Assembly: GCF_039973015.1 (NCBI RefSeq)
Contig: NZ_JBDWLT010000010.1
Span: forward strand, 62,001 to 126,000
Source of the DNA: Parvibaculum sp039973015
Lineage (GTDB): Bacteria > Pseudomonadota > Alphaproteobacteria > Parvibaculales > Parvibaculaceae
Direction of reading: 5' to 3'
DNA length: 64,000 bases
Part shown: piece after piece, positions 24,488 through 32,308 of the stretch
Position numbering within the stretch: position 1 is the stretch's first letter
How the letters are laid out: each line of letters opens with the position of its first letter
Program-made: the position numbers and the translations under genes
The notes under the pieces: generated by a model
Seen by the model: only the letters and a program-made list of their open reading frames with translations
Database searches by the model: none
Told to the model about the DNA's origin: nothing

Positions 24488-25201
24488 TCAGGCTGGCAGC
24501 AGAGCTACCAGCGCATCCTGGTCCGGTTCATGCGCAATTTTCACCGTAAGTCCGGGCAAATCGCGAAGGGCCTCAGCGACGTTGGGCGATAGGCAATAAG
24601 CCACAAGACCCTCTGTCCTGGTCGCAAGCCCGGCCTCAAGGACGAGCGAAGCGAAAGCGCGGGCCGTACGCGGTGAATAAAGCAGGACACCATCAAGCGA
24701 ACCATCCTCGATTTCTTGACGCGCCGCTTCGGGAAGCACGCGCGCGGGCACCGCTTCGTAGAGCACCGCTCGCTTCACCTCGAAGCCTTGCGCGCCGAGC
24801 GAGCCCGCAAGATCACCGGCGACCGTACTGCCCGCCACATGGAGAAGAGGCCCCCCCTCGGGCTTGAGCGCGCCGGAAACGTGATCCGCAAGCGAGGTCA
24901 CATCGCCACCGGCGGCCTCGACAGTCACAAAGCCCGCCGCGCGCGCGGCATCGGCACTGGCAGGGCCGACGGCAAAGACAGGAAGCGGCAGAAGGCGTAA
25001 GGCTTCCTTGCGGCGCACCAGGGCGCGGACTCCGTTTGCGCTGGTGAAGAGAAGCGCCCGCCACCTGCCCTCTGGAAGGAAAGCATCATCGAGAAAACGG
25101 ATCGTGAGAAGAGGCGCCATCACCACCTCATGGCCAAGCGCAACAAGCGCATCGGCAAGCGGGGCGCTGTCTTCCTCGGGCCGCGTGACGAGGAGCCGCA
25201 T
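24488..25201 (-). CDS. hemD: uroporphyrinogen-III synthase
   Basis: About 237 residues from the ATG at 25201; a GTG just before it directly follows the hemC stop. HemD cyclises hydroxymethylbilane with inversion of ring D. The family is weakly conserved; visible features are the N-terminal LLVTRPEEDSAPLADAL, ALLFTSANGVRALVRR and VLLYSPRTARAFASLV. The two-domain length and position directly after hemC make the call firm. Confidence 0.92.
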   Translation of the reverse strand: MRLLVTRPEEDSAPLADALVALGHEVVMAPLLTIRFLDDAFLPEGRWRALLFTSANGVRALVRRKEALRLLPLPVFAVGPASADAARAAGFVTVEAAGGDVTSLADHVSGALKPEGGPLLHVAGSTVAGDLAGSLGAQGFEVKRAVLYEAVPARVLPEAARQEIEDGSLDGVLLYSPRTARAFASLVLEAGLATRTEGLVAYCLSPNVAEALRDLPGLTVKIAHEPDQDALVALLPA

Positions 25202-25204
25202 CAC

Positions 25205-26131
25205 TCAGACCGCGTCGAAGAAATTCGGTCCGGCGCGACCCTTGAGTTCCTGACCCGCATCCTCGCCCAGCGCTATGGCGTCGGCGGCAAGCCCTTCGCG
25301 CTCCGTTTCGTGGATTTCCTGACCATCCGGCGTGAGGATCATGGTGCGAAGCCGCAAGCGTTTACCCGCGATTTCCGCCAGCGCCGCAATGGGCGTGCGG
25401 CAGGAACCATCTAGAACGGCGAGAAAGGCCCGCTCGGCCGCAACACGCAGACCCGTTTCCACATGATGCAGCTTCTGGAGGAGATGCGCCGCCTCGTCGT
25501 CGCCAACGCGGCGCTCGATCCCGATAGCCCCCTGCGCCACGGCGGGCAGCATATCGTCCGGCGAGAGCGATGCGGTGATCTTGTCCGCAAGACCCATGCG
25601 TGTGAGACCGGCAACCGCAAGGAAGGTTGCATCCGCAACGCCTTCACCAAGCTTCCGCAACCGCGTATCGACATTGCCGCGAAAGGGCACAACGTCGAGA
25701 TCAGGCCGCCTCGCCTTTACCTGGGCCGCGCGGCGGAGCGAAGAAGTGCCGACTCGAGAGCCAGCGGGCAGATCGGCGAGCGATCCCGCCTTCAGCGAAA
25801 TGAAGGCATCGCGCGGATCGGCCCGTTCCAGCAGGCAATCGATCACGAGCCCGTCCGGCAGCAGCGTCGGCATATCCTTCATCGAATGGACGGCGACGTC
25901 GATCCGCGCATCCGCGAGCTGCTCCTCGATTTCCTGCGTGAAGAGCCCCTTGCCGCCAATTTCCGACAGCGCCCGATCCTGCACCCGGTCACCTTCGGTC
26001 GAGATGACGACGATCTCCGTCACCTCCTCGACAGGAGCGTCGCTTGCAAGCGCGATCCGTCGCGCGACTTCGTTCGCCTGAACGAGGGCGAGCTTTGAAC
26101 CTCTTGTGCCGATACGGTAGCGGCGTTGCAT
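25205..26131 (-). CDS. hemC: hydroxymethylbilane synthase (porphobilinogen deaminase)
   Basis: 308 residues. It polymerises four porphobilinogen units on a dipyrromethane cofactor. Signatures include IGTRGSKLALVQANEVARR at the N-terminus, VAVHSMKDMPT, GTSSLRRAAQVKARRPD, the NVDTRLRKL motif, and the cofactor-attachment Cys in DGSCRTPIAALAEI. First gene of the leftward hemC-hemD-Mic60-hemY-hydrolase unit, divergent from tsaD with 132 bases between. Confidence 0.97.
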   Translation of the reverse strand: MQRRYRIGTRGSKLALVQANEVARRIALASDAPVEEVTEIVVISTEGDRVQDRALSEIGGKGLFTQEIEEQLADARIDVAVHSMKDMPTLLPDGLVIDCLLERADPRDAFISLKAGSLADLPAGSRVGTSSLRRAAQVKARRPDLDVVPFRGNVDTRLRKLGEGVADATFLAVAGLTRMGLADKITASLSPDDMLPAVAQGAIGIERRVGDDEAAHLLQKLHHVETGLRVAAERAFLAVLDGSCRTPIAALAEIAGKRLRLRTMILTPDGQEIHETEREGLAADAIALGEDAGQELKGRAGPNFFDAV

Positions 26132-26263
26132 GCAGGGTCTCTAAAGTTGTATGCCAACGGAAATTCCCGGGCGGGACCGGCCCGCCGGGGCTTCTTATAG
26201 CCTTTTCGGCCCCGTGATGAGAGGGGCCCCGGGTACTTTTCAGGCTCTTTTTCAGGCAAGCCC

Positions 26264-27346
26264 GTGACAGAACCGCTCACCATCCTTGGCATCGAGACGA
26301 GCTGCGACGAGACTGCGGCTGCGATCGTCCGCAGGCATGGAGCCAATGTGCCGGGTGAAATCCTCTCCAATGTCGTCTTTTCGCAGATCGAGGAGCATGC
26401 GCCTTTCGGCGGTGTGGTGCCTGAAATTGCAGCCCGCGCCCATGTCGAGCATCTGGACGGACTTATCCAACGCGCCTTGAAGCAGGCGAAACTCGACTGG
26501 GACGATCTCGACGGCATTGCCGCTACAGCAGGGCCGGGCCTGATCGGCGGCGTGATCGTAGGGCTCATGACCGCGAAAGGGATTGCGGCGTCGCGCGGAC
26601 TGCCCTTCGTCGCGCTCAACCACCTCGAAGGCCACGCCCTGACCGCGCGGATGACCGACGCGCTTCCTTTCCCCTATCTCCTCTTGCTCGTTTCGGGCGG
26701 CCACAGCCAGCTCCTTGTGGTGGAGGCTGTCGGCCGCTATCGCCGCCTTGGCACGACGATCGACGATGCCGTGGGCGAAGCCTTCGACAAGGTGGCAAAG
26801 CTCCTGGGGCTCGGCTATCCGGGCGGCCCCGCCGTCGAGCGCGCGGCAAAAGAAGGAAACCCCTCGCGTTTCCCCCTCCCCCGTCCCATGAGCGGTCGTC
26901 CCGGCTGTGATTTTTCATTCTCCGGTCTCAAGACAGCCGTCCGGCAAACCGCGGAAAACCTTGGCAAGCTGACGGATCAGGACAAGTCCGATATCGCCGC
27001 CTCATTCCAGCACGCGGTCGCGGATGTTCTTTCCGAGCGCGTGGAAAACGCCATGGCACTTGCCGACGAGGTGATCCCCCCCGGCCATCGCCGCCTGGTC
27101 GTAGCGGGCGGGGTCGCGGCGAACATGGCGCTACGCCAGCGTTTAATGGTGTCTGCCCACGCCTGCGGTTACGAATTTGTTGTGCCGCCGCTGAAACTCT
27201 GCACGGATAACGGCGCGATGATCGCGTGGGCGGGGGCGGAGAGGCTTTCGCTCGGACTGACGGACCCAATCGACACCGGTCCGCGCGCGCGCTGGCCGCT
27301 CGATCCCGAGGCCGCGCCCGCACGGGGAGCCGGCGTGAAAGCCTGA
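26264..27346 (+). CDS. tsaD: tRNA N6-adenosine threonylcarbamoyltransferase
   Basis: 360 residues starting at GTG (26264). TsaD transfers the threonylcarbamoyl group to A37 of ANN-decoding tRNAs, with TsaB and TsaE. Seen: ILGIETSCDETAAAIV, the AATAGPGLIGGVIVG loop, the metal-binding HLEGH (His120 and His124), LLVSGGHSQL, and DNGAMIAWAG near the C-terminus with the third metal-binding Asp. Length is typical. The downstream hydrolase begins 15 bases later. Confidence 0.97.
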   Translation: MTEPLTILGIETSCDETAAAIVRRHGANVPGEILSNVVFSQIEEHAPFGGVVPEIAARAHVEHLDGLIQRALKQAKLDWDDLDGIAATAGPGLIGGVIVGLMTAKGIAASRGLPFVALNHLEGHALTARMTDALPFPYLLLLVSGGHSQLLVVEAVGRYRRLGTTIDDAVGEAFDKVAKLLGLGYPGGPAVERAAKEGNPSRFPLPRPMSGRPGCDFSFSGLKTAVRQTAENLGKLTDQDKSDIAASFQHAVADVLSERVENAMALADEVIPPGHRRLVVAGGVAANMALRQRLMVSAHACGYEFVVPPLKLCTDNGAMIAWAGAERLSLGLTDPIDTGPRARWPLDPEAAPARGAGVKA

Positions 27347-27361
27347 GAGGACTTCCCCGAT

Positions 27362-28261
27362 ATGAGCTTCCAGCTAACCCTCCTTAATCTTGTGATTCGC
27401 TGGCAGGTGAAGCGCCGCTTCCGCAAGAACCCCGACGTACAGCTCCTGCGGCCGATGATGGAGCAGATGGAGCCGCGCATGTCGAAACTTCCGGCCGGCA
27501 TCGAGGTGGAGGCACTCAGGTTCGGCGGGGTGGCCGCCGAAAAGATCACGGCTCCCGAAGCCCGGCAGGACAAGGCTTTCCTCTATATTCACGGCGGAGG
27601 CTTCGTCGCTGGCTCGCCCCGCACACACCGCCCGCTGACCTGGCGGCTTGCAAAGGATATCGGCATTCCCGTCTATGCCATCGATTATCGGCTTGCGCCC
27701 GAACATCCCTATCCCGCCGGCCTCGATGACTGCGTAACCGCCTACAAGGCTTTGCTCGACAAGGGCATTCCCGCAAAGTCGGTCCTGGTGGGCGGCGATT
27801 CTGCGGGCGGCAACCTCACGCTGGCACTTGCCTTGCGCCTCAAGGCAGAGGGCCTGCCGCTTCCCGCTGCGCTGATCTGCCTTTCGCCCGCAACCGACAT
27901 GACGGGTTCGGGCGAGTCCCGCCACAGCAATGCCGAGGCGGATTCGATGTTCGTGGAAGAAATGATGGACAGCCTGATGCCGGTCTATTGCCCTGGTGCC
28001 GACGAGCGCGACCCTTTCATTTCGCCCCTTTTCGGCGATGTGAGCGGCTTCCCGCCAACCCTCTTCCAGGTCGGCGAGCGCGAGATGCTGCGCGACGACT
28101 CGACCCGCATGGCCGCGGCGCTGAAATCTGCTGGCGTCGAAACGGCGATCGAGGTCTGGCCGAAGGTCTGGCATGTCTGGCAGCTCAATGCCGACATGTT
28201 GCCGGAAGCCCGCGAGGCGATTGCGCATATGGTGCGCTTCGCAAAACAGCATCTTTCTTGA
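27362..28261 (+). CDS. alpha/beta hydrolase, hormone-sensitive lipase type
   Basis: 299 residues. The HSL-family HGGG oxyanion motif is at residues 77-80 (YIHGGGFVAGS) and the nucleophile elbow GGDSAGGN has Ser147. The acid lies in the PTLFQVGEREMLRDDS region, and the catalytic His in KVWHVWQL. Esterase/lipase activity on short-chain esters is expected; the physiological substrate is unknown. It directly follows tsaD and is probably cotranscribed, with GAGAGGA before its ATG. Confidence 0.88.
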   Translation: MSFQLTLLNLVIRWQVKRRFRKNPDVQLLRPMMEQMEPRMSKLPAGIEVEALRFGGVAAEKITAPEARQDKAFLYIHGGGFVAGSPRTHRPLTWRLAKDIGIPVYAIDYRLAPEHPYPAGLDDCVTAYKALLDKGIPAKSVLVGGDSAGGNLTLALALRLKAEGLPLPAALICLSPATDMTGSGESRHSNAEADSMFVEEMMDSLMPVYCPGADERDPFISPLFGDVSGFPPTLFQVGEREMLRDDSTRMAAALKSAGVETAIEVWPKVWHVWQLNADMLPEAREAIAHMVRFAKQHLS

Positions 28262-28292
28262 TTTTTTAGCCCGGGTTTTGGGTCCGCCTTGC

Positions 28293-28328
28293 AAAAAAGA
28301 ACCCCGCCGCGAGGGGAAGCGGCGGGGT
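28293..28328 (-). terminator. intrinsic terminator for the microprotein operon
   Basis: Minus strand: ACCCCGCCGC, loop TTCCCCTC, GCGGCGGGGT and then TTCTTTTTT. It lies about 90 bases past the stop of the 41-residue ORF and between that gene and the convergent hydrolase. Confidence 0.88.
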
Positions 28329-28416
28329 CAAGCGCCCTCTTCGAGAGAGGGCTCGGGGATCACCGGGCCTCACAAGGGGAGGGAGGAAGGCCCGGTCGAG
28401 AAGCTTGAAAGAACGG

Positions 28417-28542
28417 TCAGATGATGCGGGCAGCGCCCGAGGTCTGCACGACCAGTACGAGCGTGTAGGCCACGAGCAATGCGGCGGCGGTTTTGGCGAC
28501 GACGCGCTCCGCGATCTGGCGGAAATTCGGGTTCAGCGTCAT
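28417..28542 (-). CDS. 41-residue single-span membrane microprotein
   Basis: An unannotated-looking ORF of 41 residues: a short polar N-terminus (MTLNPNFRQIAERVV), then one hydrophobic span (AAALLVAYTLVLVVQ) and a short tail (TSGAARII). AAGGA lies 10 bases before the ATG. It follows the 34-residue ORF on the same strand by 60 bases and shares the pattern RV-(V/I)...YTL...Q with it, suggesting paralogy. Such single-span peptides often stabilise larger membrane complexes. I do not recognise a named family. Confidence 0.6.
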   Translation of the reverse strand: MTLNPNFRQIAERVVAKTAAALLVAYTLVLVVQTSGAARII

Positions 28543-28602
28543 GTCGGTCTTCCTTCTCGCATCCGGGGGCAAAGCCACCCGTTTTGAAAACCTGTGTCCG
28601 GA

Positions 28603-28707
28603 TCAGACTGCGTACTGGGCAGCGATCTGGGCGGCGAAAGCCAGCGTGTAACCGGCGATGGCGAGGGTGATGACGCGGTTGGTCAGCTTTTTGTTCATGT
28701 AGGTCAT
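28603..28707 (-). CDS. 34-residue single-span membrane microprotein
   Basis: 34 residues: MTYMNKKLTNRV, then a hydrophobic span (ITLAIAGYTLAFAAQIAA) and a four-residue tail. The start has a strong AGGAG 7 bases upstream. It leads the microprotein pair, with an FNR/FixK-type box about 170 bases upstream in an AT-rich leader. The hydrophobic core and YTL/Q positions parallel the downstream 41-residue protein. No function can be assigned from sequence. Confidence 0.65.
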   Translation of the reverse strand: MTYMNKKLTNRVITLAIAGYTLAFAAQIAAQYAV

Positions 28708-28795
28708 GGCTCGTCTCCTGATGCCTGTGAGCGGGGTTTCGTTCCGGGGGTCCCGCTGACAGGCTGGATGTAGGCGCCTTCTGAATGGAAAACAA

Positions 28796-28817
28796 TGAAC
28801 AAAATCAAAAATGTTCA
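28796..28817. promoter_or_regulatory. dyad TGAACA-N10-TGTTCA upstream of the microproteins
   Basis: A perfect 6-bp inverted repeat in the AT-rich leader, between the FNR-type box and the 34-residue ORF. A possible binding site for the neighbouring TetR protein or another dimeric regulator, or part of a structured leader. Confidence 0.35.
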
Positions 28818-28875
28818 ATCATCAGAATTTATGTTGCTGCAACGCAACACAAATGGCGCCATCCAGCCGAAATCC

Positions 28876-28889
28876 TTGATGTAAATCAG
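28876..28889. promoter_or_regulatory. FNR/FixK-type box
   Basis: TTGAT-GTAA-ATCAG matches the TTGAT-N4-ATCAA consensus of FNR/FixK/FnrL at 9 of 10 specified positions. It lies between the TetR stop and the leftward microprotein genes, so the latter are the only plausible target. It implies induction or repression by oxygen limitation. Confidence 0.55.
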
Positions 28890-28972
28890 AGCCTTAATGC
28901 AACAATGCGCCGCGTTAATAGAAATGACGCGGCGCACTAAAACAATGAGTTAGGGGACAAGACTGGAACAGT

Positions 28973-29602
28973 TCAAGCTTCGACGGCGACTTTTTCCGGG
29001 TCGACGCAGGCCGCACAGCCCGCTTTCAATCCCGCCACGACAATCTGGTAGACGCCTTCGAGTTCCCGTTCGAGCTTCGCAAGCGGCAAACGGGTGAAGA
29101 GCTGCGGGTAGCTGAATTTGAGGGTCGCGGCCTGAATCATCTCTGCTGCGAAATCCGGGTCCGGCACATTGAACTCGCCCGAAAGATTACCGAGCTCGAC
29201 AATGCGGCAGAGAACCTCGCGTTCACGCGCCAGCCCTTCATTGTGAAACTCTGGGCGTTCGGCGGTGACGATTTGCGCCATTTCCACGATTTTCGGGTCT
29301 TTTTCAAGCTTGTGGAAGGTTTCCCGGAGATCCATGAACAGGAAATCGTGGAGCCTTTGGGAAGCGCTGCGCCCTGGCGATGTCAGAATGCGCTGGAGAT
29401 CGTCCGCTGTCTGCACAGAGGCTTCACGGCAAATCGCCTCGGCAATATCGAGCTTGCCCGCAAAATAGCGGTAGAGATTGCCGGGCGACATGTCGCAATC
29501 GACGGCAAGCTCGGCCATCGTGGTTTTGGTATAGCCGTAATGCGTGAAACGCCTTTTTGCGGCCGCGATGATTTTCTGGTGCGGATCGTCTTGAGCGGTC
29601 AT
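28973..29602 (-). CDS. TetR/AcrR family transcriptional regulator
   Basis: 209 residues from the ATG at 29602. The N-terminal helix-turn-helix reads IIAAAKRRFTHYGYTKTTMAELAVDCDMSPGNLYRYFAGK, a standard TetR DNA-binding domain with the usual YRYF. The C-terminal 150 residues form a helical ligand-binding domain, and a CAAC pair of cysteines lies near the end. The ligand is unknown. It is divergent from gpsA, and an imperfect dyad at 29633-29649 just upstream suggests autoregulation. The start has only a weak ribosome-binding site. Confidence 0.88.
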   Translation of the reverse strand: MTAQDDPHQKIIAAAKRRFTHYGYTKTTMAELAVDCDMSPGNLYRYFAGKLDIAEAICREASVQTADDLQRILTSPGRSASQRLHDFLFMDLRETFHKLEKDPKIVEMAQIVTAERPEFHNEGLAREREVLCRIVELGNLSGEFNVPDPDFAAEMIQAATLKFSYPQLFTRLPLAKLERELEGVYQIVVAGLKAGCAACVDPEKVAVEA

Positions 29603-29632
29603 ACAGATGATTGTAGAGCGGCCGGGTAAATA

Positions 29633-29649
29633 TTCAACGAATCGTTCAA
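29633..29649. promoter_or_regulatory. imperfect dyad upstream of the TetR gene
   Basis: TTCAACGA-A-TCGTTCAA: the AACGA/TCGTT core is perfectly symmetrical, with one mismatched outer pair. It lies in the tetR-gpsA divergent region, 31 bases before the TetR start codon, where an autoregulatory operator would be expected. Confidence 0.45.
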
Positions 29650-29691
29650 TCATTAGCACCTGCAACATGCACGACGCCCTGGAGAGGCATT

Positions 29692-30693
29692 TTGGTTAGC
29701 AAATACAACAAGATAGCAGTGGTTGGCGCAGGCGCATGGGGCACGGCGCTCGCACAGGTTGCCGCCAAGGCGGGCCGCGAGGTGACGCTTTGGGCGCGCG
29801 AGGCCGAGGTCGTGGAGAGCGTGAACGGCGCCCACGAGAACAGCCTCTTCCTGCCCGGCATCGCCCTCGACGAGAGCCTGCGCGCGACGGGCGAGCTGAA
29901 AGAAATTGCACAAGCCGATGCAATCCTGATGGTGACGCCGGCGCAGCATATGCGCCGCGTACTGGAACAGCTCGCTCCCGATATCGCGGAAGACAAGCCC
30001 GTGGTGCTCTGCGCGAAGGGGGTGGAGCAATCGACGAATTATCTGCTCACGGAAGTTCTTGCCGAAGCCGCGCCGCAAGCGAAAGCCGCCGTCCTTTCCG
30101 GCCCGAGCTTTGCCGCGGAAGTGGCGAGAGGCCTGCCGACCGCGGTGACGCTTGCCTGCGCGGACGAGGACGTGGCGGAAGCACTCGTCCATGCGATCGG
30201 ACTTCCGGCATTCCGTCCCTATTATTCGTCCGACCTGATCGGCGCGGAGATCGGCGGCGCGGTGAAGAACGTCCTCGCGATTGCCTGCGGCATCGTTGAA
30301 GGAAAGAAATTCGGCGACAGCGCACGCGCGGCACTGACGACGCGCGGCTTTGCGGAACTCGCACGGCTCGGCGTCGCCATGGGCGCGCGCACGGAAACGC
30401 TGATGGGCCTCTCGGGGCTCGGCGACCTCATCCTCACCTGCAACTCGCCGAAGTCGCGCAACATGTCGCTCGGCATGGCGCTGGGCGAAGGAAGGACGCT
30501 GGAAGACGTGATGGGCGCGCGCAATTCCGTGAGCGAAGGCGTCCACTCGGCAAGCGCCGTCGTTGCACTCGCAAATAAATACGGTATTGAAATGCCGATT
30601 GCCGAAGCCGTCGCCGCCATCGTGACGGCCAAGGCGACGGTCGACGACGCCATCGCCACGCTTCTCGCCCGCCCCTTCCGCAGCGAAGGCTGA
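29692..30693 (+). CDS. gpsA: NAD(P)+-dependent glycerol-3-phosphate dehydrogenase
   Basis: 333 residues starting at TTG (29692), 4 bases after GGAGAGG; no better start lies nearby. GpsA makes sn-glycerol-3-phosphate from DHAP for phospholipid synthesis. Seen: Rossmann motif VVGAGAWGTALA (residues 10-21), VVLCAKGVE, LSGPSFAAEVARGLPTAV, GGAVKNVLAIACGIVEG with the catalytic Lys, and ARLGVAMGA...GLSGLGDLILTC. It leads a compact gpsA-YciI-EVE-Rieske run. Confidence 0.96.
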   Translation: MVSKYNKIAVVGAGAWGTALAQVAAKAGREVTLWAREAEVVESVNGAHENSLFLPGIALDESLRATGELKEIAQADAILMVTPAQHMRRVLEQLAPDIAEDKPVVLCAKGVEQSTNYLLTEVLAEAAPQAKAAVLSGPSFAAEVARGLPTAVTLACADEDVAEALVHAIGLPAFRPYYSSDLIGAEIGGAVKNVLAIACGIVEGKKFGDSARAALTTRGFAELARLGVAMGARTETLMGLSGLGDLILTCNSPKSRNMSLGMALGEGRTLEDVMGARNSVSEGVHSASAVVALANKYGIEMPIAEAVAAIVTAKATVDDAIATLLARPFRSEG

Positions 30694-30722
30694 CACCAGA
30701 AACGAAAACGGAAACGCGCATC

Positions 30723-31007
30723 ATGCTCTTCTGTCTTATCTGCACCGACAAGCCGAACGCGCTTGAACTCCGCCTCGCCAATCGCGACGCGCATCTGAAA
30801 TATTGGGGCGACGCGGGTTGCGTGAAGATCGGCGGTCCTTTTACCAATGACGATGCGAGCGTGATGAACGGCTCAATGCTCGTGATCGATGCCGAGGATC
30901 GCGCGACGGCCGAGAAGCTCGTGGAGAACGACCCCTACAACAAGGCCGGGCTCTTTGCGCAGACGGAAGTGCGCGCATGGAAATGGCTGCTCGGCCCGAA
31001 GGAGTAA
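30723..31007 (+). CDS. YciI family protein
   Basis: 94 residues of the YciI-like ferredoxin-fold family: MLFCLICTDKPNALELRLANRDAHLKYW at the start, then IGGPF, and the DPYNKAGLF motif containing the conserved Asp-Pro proposed to be catalytic. Function is not established in the family. It sits between gpsA and the EVE gene (7-base gap), the conserved alphaproteobacterial order. Confidence 0.93.
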   Translation: MLFCLICTDKPNALELRLANRDAHLKYWGDAGCVKIGGPFTNDDASVMNGSMLVIDAEDRATAEKLVENDPYNKAGLFAQTEVRAWKWLLGPKE

Positions 31008-31013
31008 GGCGCA

Positions 31014-31439
31014 ATGGCGTACTGGCTTTTCAAATCCGAGCCCTCCACCTGGTCATGGGACGACCAGAAGAAGAAAGGCAAGAAGGGCGAGCCCTGGAAC
31101 GGCGTTCGCAACTACCAGGCGAACAACAACATGAAGGCGATGAAAAAGGGCGACCTCGGCTTCTTCTATCATTCGGTGGACGAGAAGCGGATCGTCGGCA
31201 TTGTTCGCGTGATCGGCGAACACCGGCCCGACCCGACCGACGAGAAGGGAAAGTTCGGCCTTGTCGACATCGAAGCCGTCGAGGATGTACCGAACCCCGT
31301 CACGCTTGACGATGTGAAGAAGGAACCCGCACTGCACGAGATGGTGCTCGCCAACAATTCGCGTCTTTCCGTGCAGCCCGTGCGCGACGACGAATGGAAA
31401 CTCGTCTGCAAGATGGGTGGCCTGAAGAAAGCGCCATGA
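31014..31439 (+). CDS. EVE domain-containing protein
   Basis: 141 residues, single EVE domain (PUA-like fold) of the THYN1 type: AYWLFKSEPSTWSWDDQ, WNGVRNYQANNNMKAMKKGDLGFFYHS and GIVRVIGEHRPDPT. EVE domains bind modified bases in DNA or RNA; here the ligand is unknown. Close spacing places it in the gpsA-YciI operon. Confidence 0.93.
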   Translation: MAYWLFKSEPSTWSWDDQKKKGKKGEPWNGVRNYQANNNMKAMKKGDLGFFYHSVDEKRIVGIVRVIGEHRPDPTDEKGKFGLVDIEAVEDVPNPVTLDDVKKEPALHEMVLANNSRLSVQPVRDDEWKLVCKMGGLKKAP

Positions 31440-31449
31440 AAAAAGCGCC

Positions 31450-31824
31450 GTGAGGAAGCCAGCGCTGCCTGCGCCGGGAACGCCACTTTGCGCGCTGGAC
31501 GAAATCGACGATACGGGCGCCAAGGGTCTGACGCTTGGCAACGGCACCTCGTCACTCAATATTTTCCTTGTACGGAGGAATGGCGCCGTATACGCCTATC
31601 TCAACCTCTGCCCGCACGCCGCAACGCGGCTCGACAACTGGCCGGACAGGTTTCTGACGCAGGACGAGAGCCAGATCCTCTGCGGCAATCACGCGGCCCT
31701 TTTCCGCATCGAGGACGGGCTCTGCACGAGCGGGCCCTGCGTGGGAAAGCAGCTTGAGGCCGTGCCCGTCGAGGTTGTGGAGGGCGTGGTGCAGATCGCC
31801 GGTTATCCCCCGCTGCGGGGATAA
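31450..31824 (+). CDS. Rieske [2Fe-2S] protein
   Basis: 124 residues from a GTG at 31450, 10 bases past the EVE stop. The Rieske cluster ligands are Cys54 and His56 (LCPHAATRLD) and Cys78 and His81 (ILCGNHAALF). It is soluble and of ferredoxin size. Reductase or oxygenase partners are not adjacent, so it may supply electrons to an oxygenase encoded elsewhere. Confidence 0.88.
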   Translation: MRKPALPAPGTPLCALDEIDDTGAKGLTLGNGTSSLNIFLVRRNGAVYAYLNLCPHAATRLDNWPDRFLTQDESQILCGNHAALFRIEDGLCTSGPCVGKQLEAVPVEVVEGVVQIAGYPPLRG

Positions 31825-32179
31825 ACAGACGCGAACGTCATCGAAACGTCACAATTTAATTGTGTGCGCTTTGAGGAGACGAAAGGAGAGACGGGATCGT
31901 CTTCTTGTTCGTCTCCCTCATCGTCTCTTCCGTTTGCGGAATGCCGTTTATCCCCGGCGGGAAAATCTTCGCCGCTCGACTTGTCCCCGCTGTAGCGGGA
32001 AAGAGACGCACTTGTCCCCGCTGTAACGAAGAAGCGGCAGCGGAAAAGTAATCCCCGCCCCCTCCGCCGCCATGGCGAGGAGATAAATGCAAGAACAGGG
32101 CAGGCAGTTTGCCGTCACGCCCATGGTTCCCGGCTTTCGCCGGGATGCCACTTTTTCATTTTACATCAGGCTGTGCGAC
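31825..32179. other. intergenic region with palindrome and short direct repeat
   Basis: No convincing gene. It holds a perfect 15-base palindrome CACAATTTAATTGTG (31850-31864), a long imperfect hairpin (31876-31927), and a 16-base direct repeat ACTTGTCCCCGCTGTA at 31979-31994 and 32010-32025. Near 32126 there is a small GGTTCCCGGC/GCCGGGATGCC hairpin of the kind scattered between genes. A 63-residue rightward frame at 32087 is mostly antisense to the ORF at 32180-32308 and is not counted. Confidence 0.5.
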
Positions 32180-32308
32180 CTATCGCGCAAGACGCTTGTA
32201 GAGGTCCGCATTCCTGCGGAGACTCGCGAGGAAGTGGTCCATGACCTCGGGTCTGGACTCCGGGTGTTTCGCAAATAAACTCTTTATACTGATTACTTTG
32301 TTTATCAT
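32180..32308 (-). CDS. 42-residue ORF coupled to the Doc toxin gene
   Basis: The ATG overlaps the Doc stop codon (ATGA), a typical translational-coupling layout. The 42-residue product is basic with a helical, amphipathic C-terminal half (PEVMDHFLASLRRNADLYKRLAR) and a more hydrophobic start (MINKVISIKSLFA). I do not recognise the family. Its DNA includes a TCCGCA-GGAA-TGCGGA hairpin, so the stretch may also have a structural or terminator-like role. It could be a third toxin-antitoxin component or a chance frame. Confidence 0.45.
   Translation of the reverse strand: MINKVISIKSLFAKHPESRPEVMDHFLASLRRNADLYKRLAR

Noticed and set aside
32087..32278. 63-residue rightward ORF between the Rieske and Doc genes
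   Set aside because: Mostly antisense to the Doc-coupled ORF and lacking a ribosome-binding site. The opposite strand has the better coding signals, though this choice is not certain.
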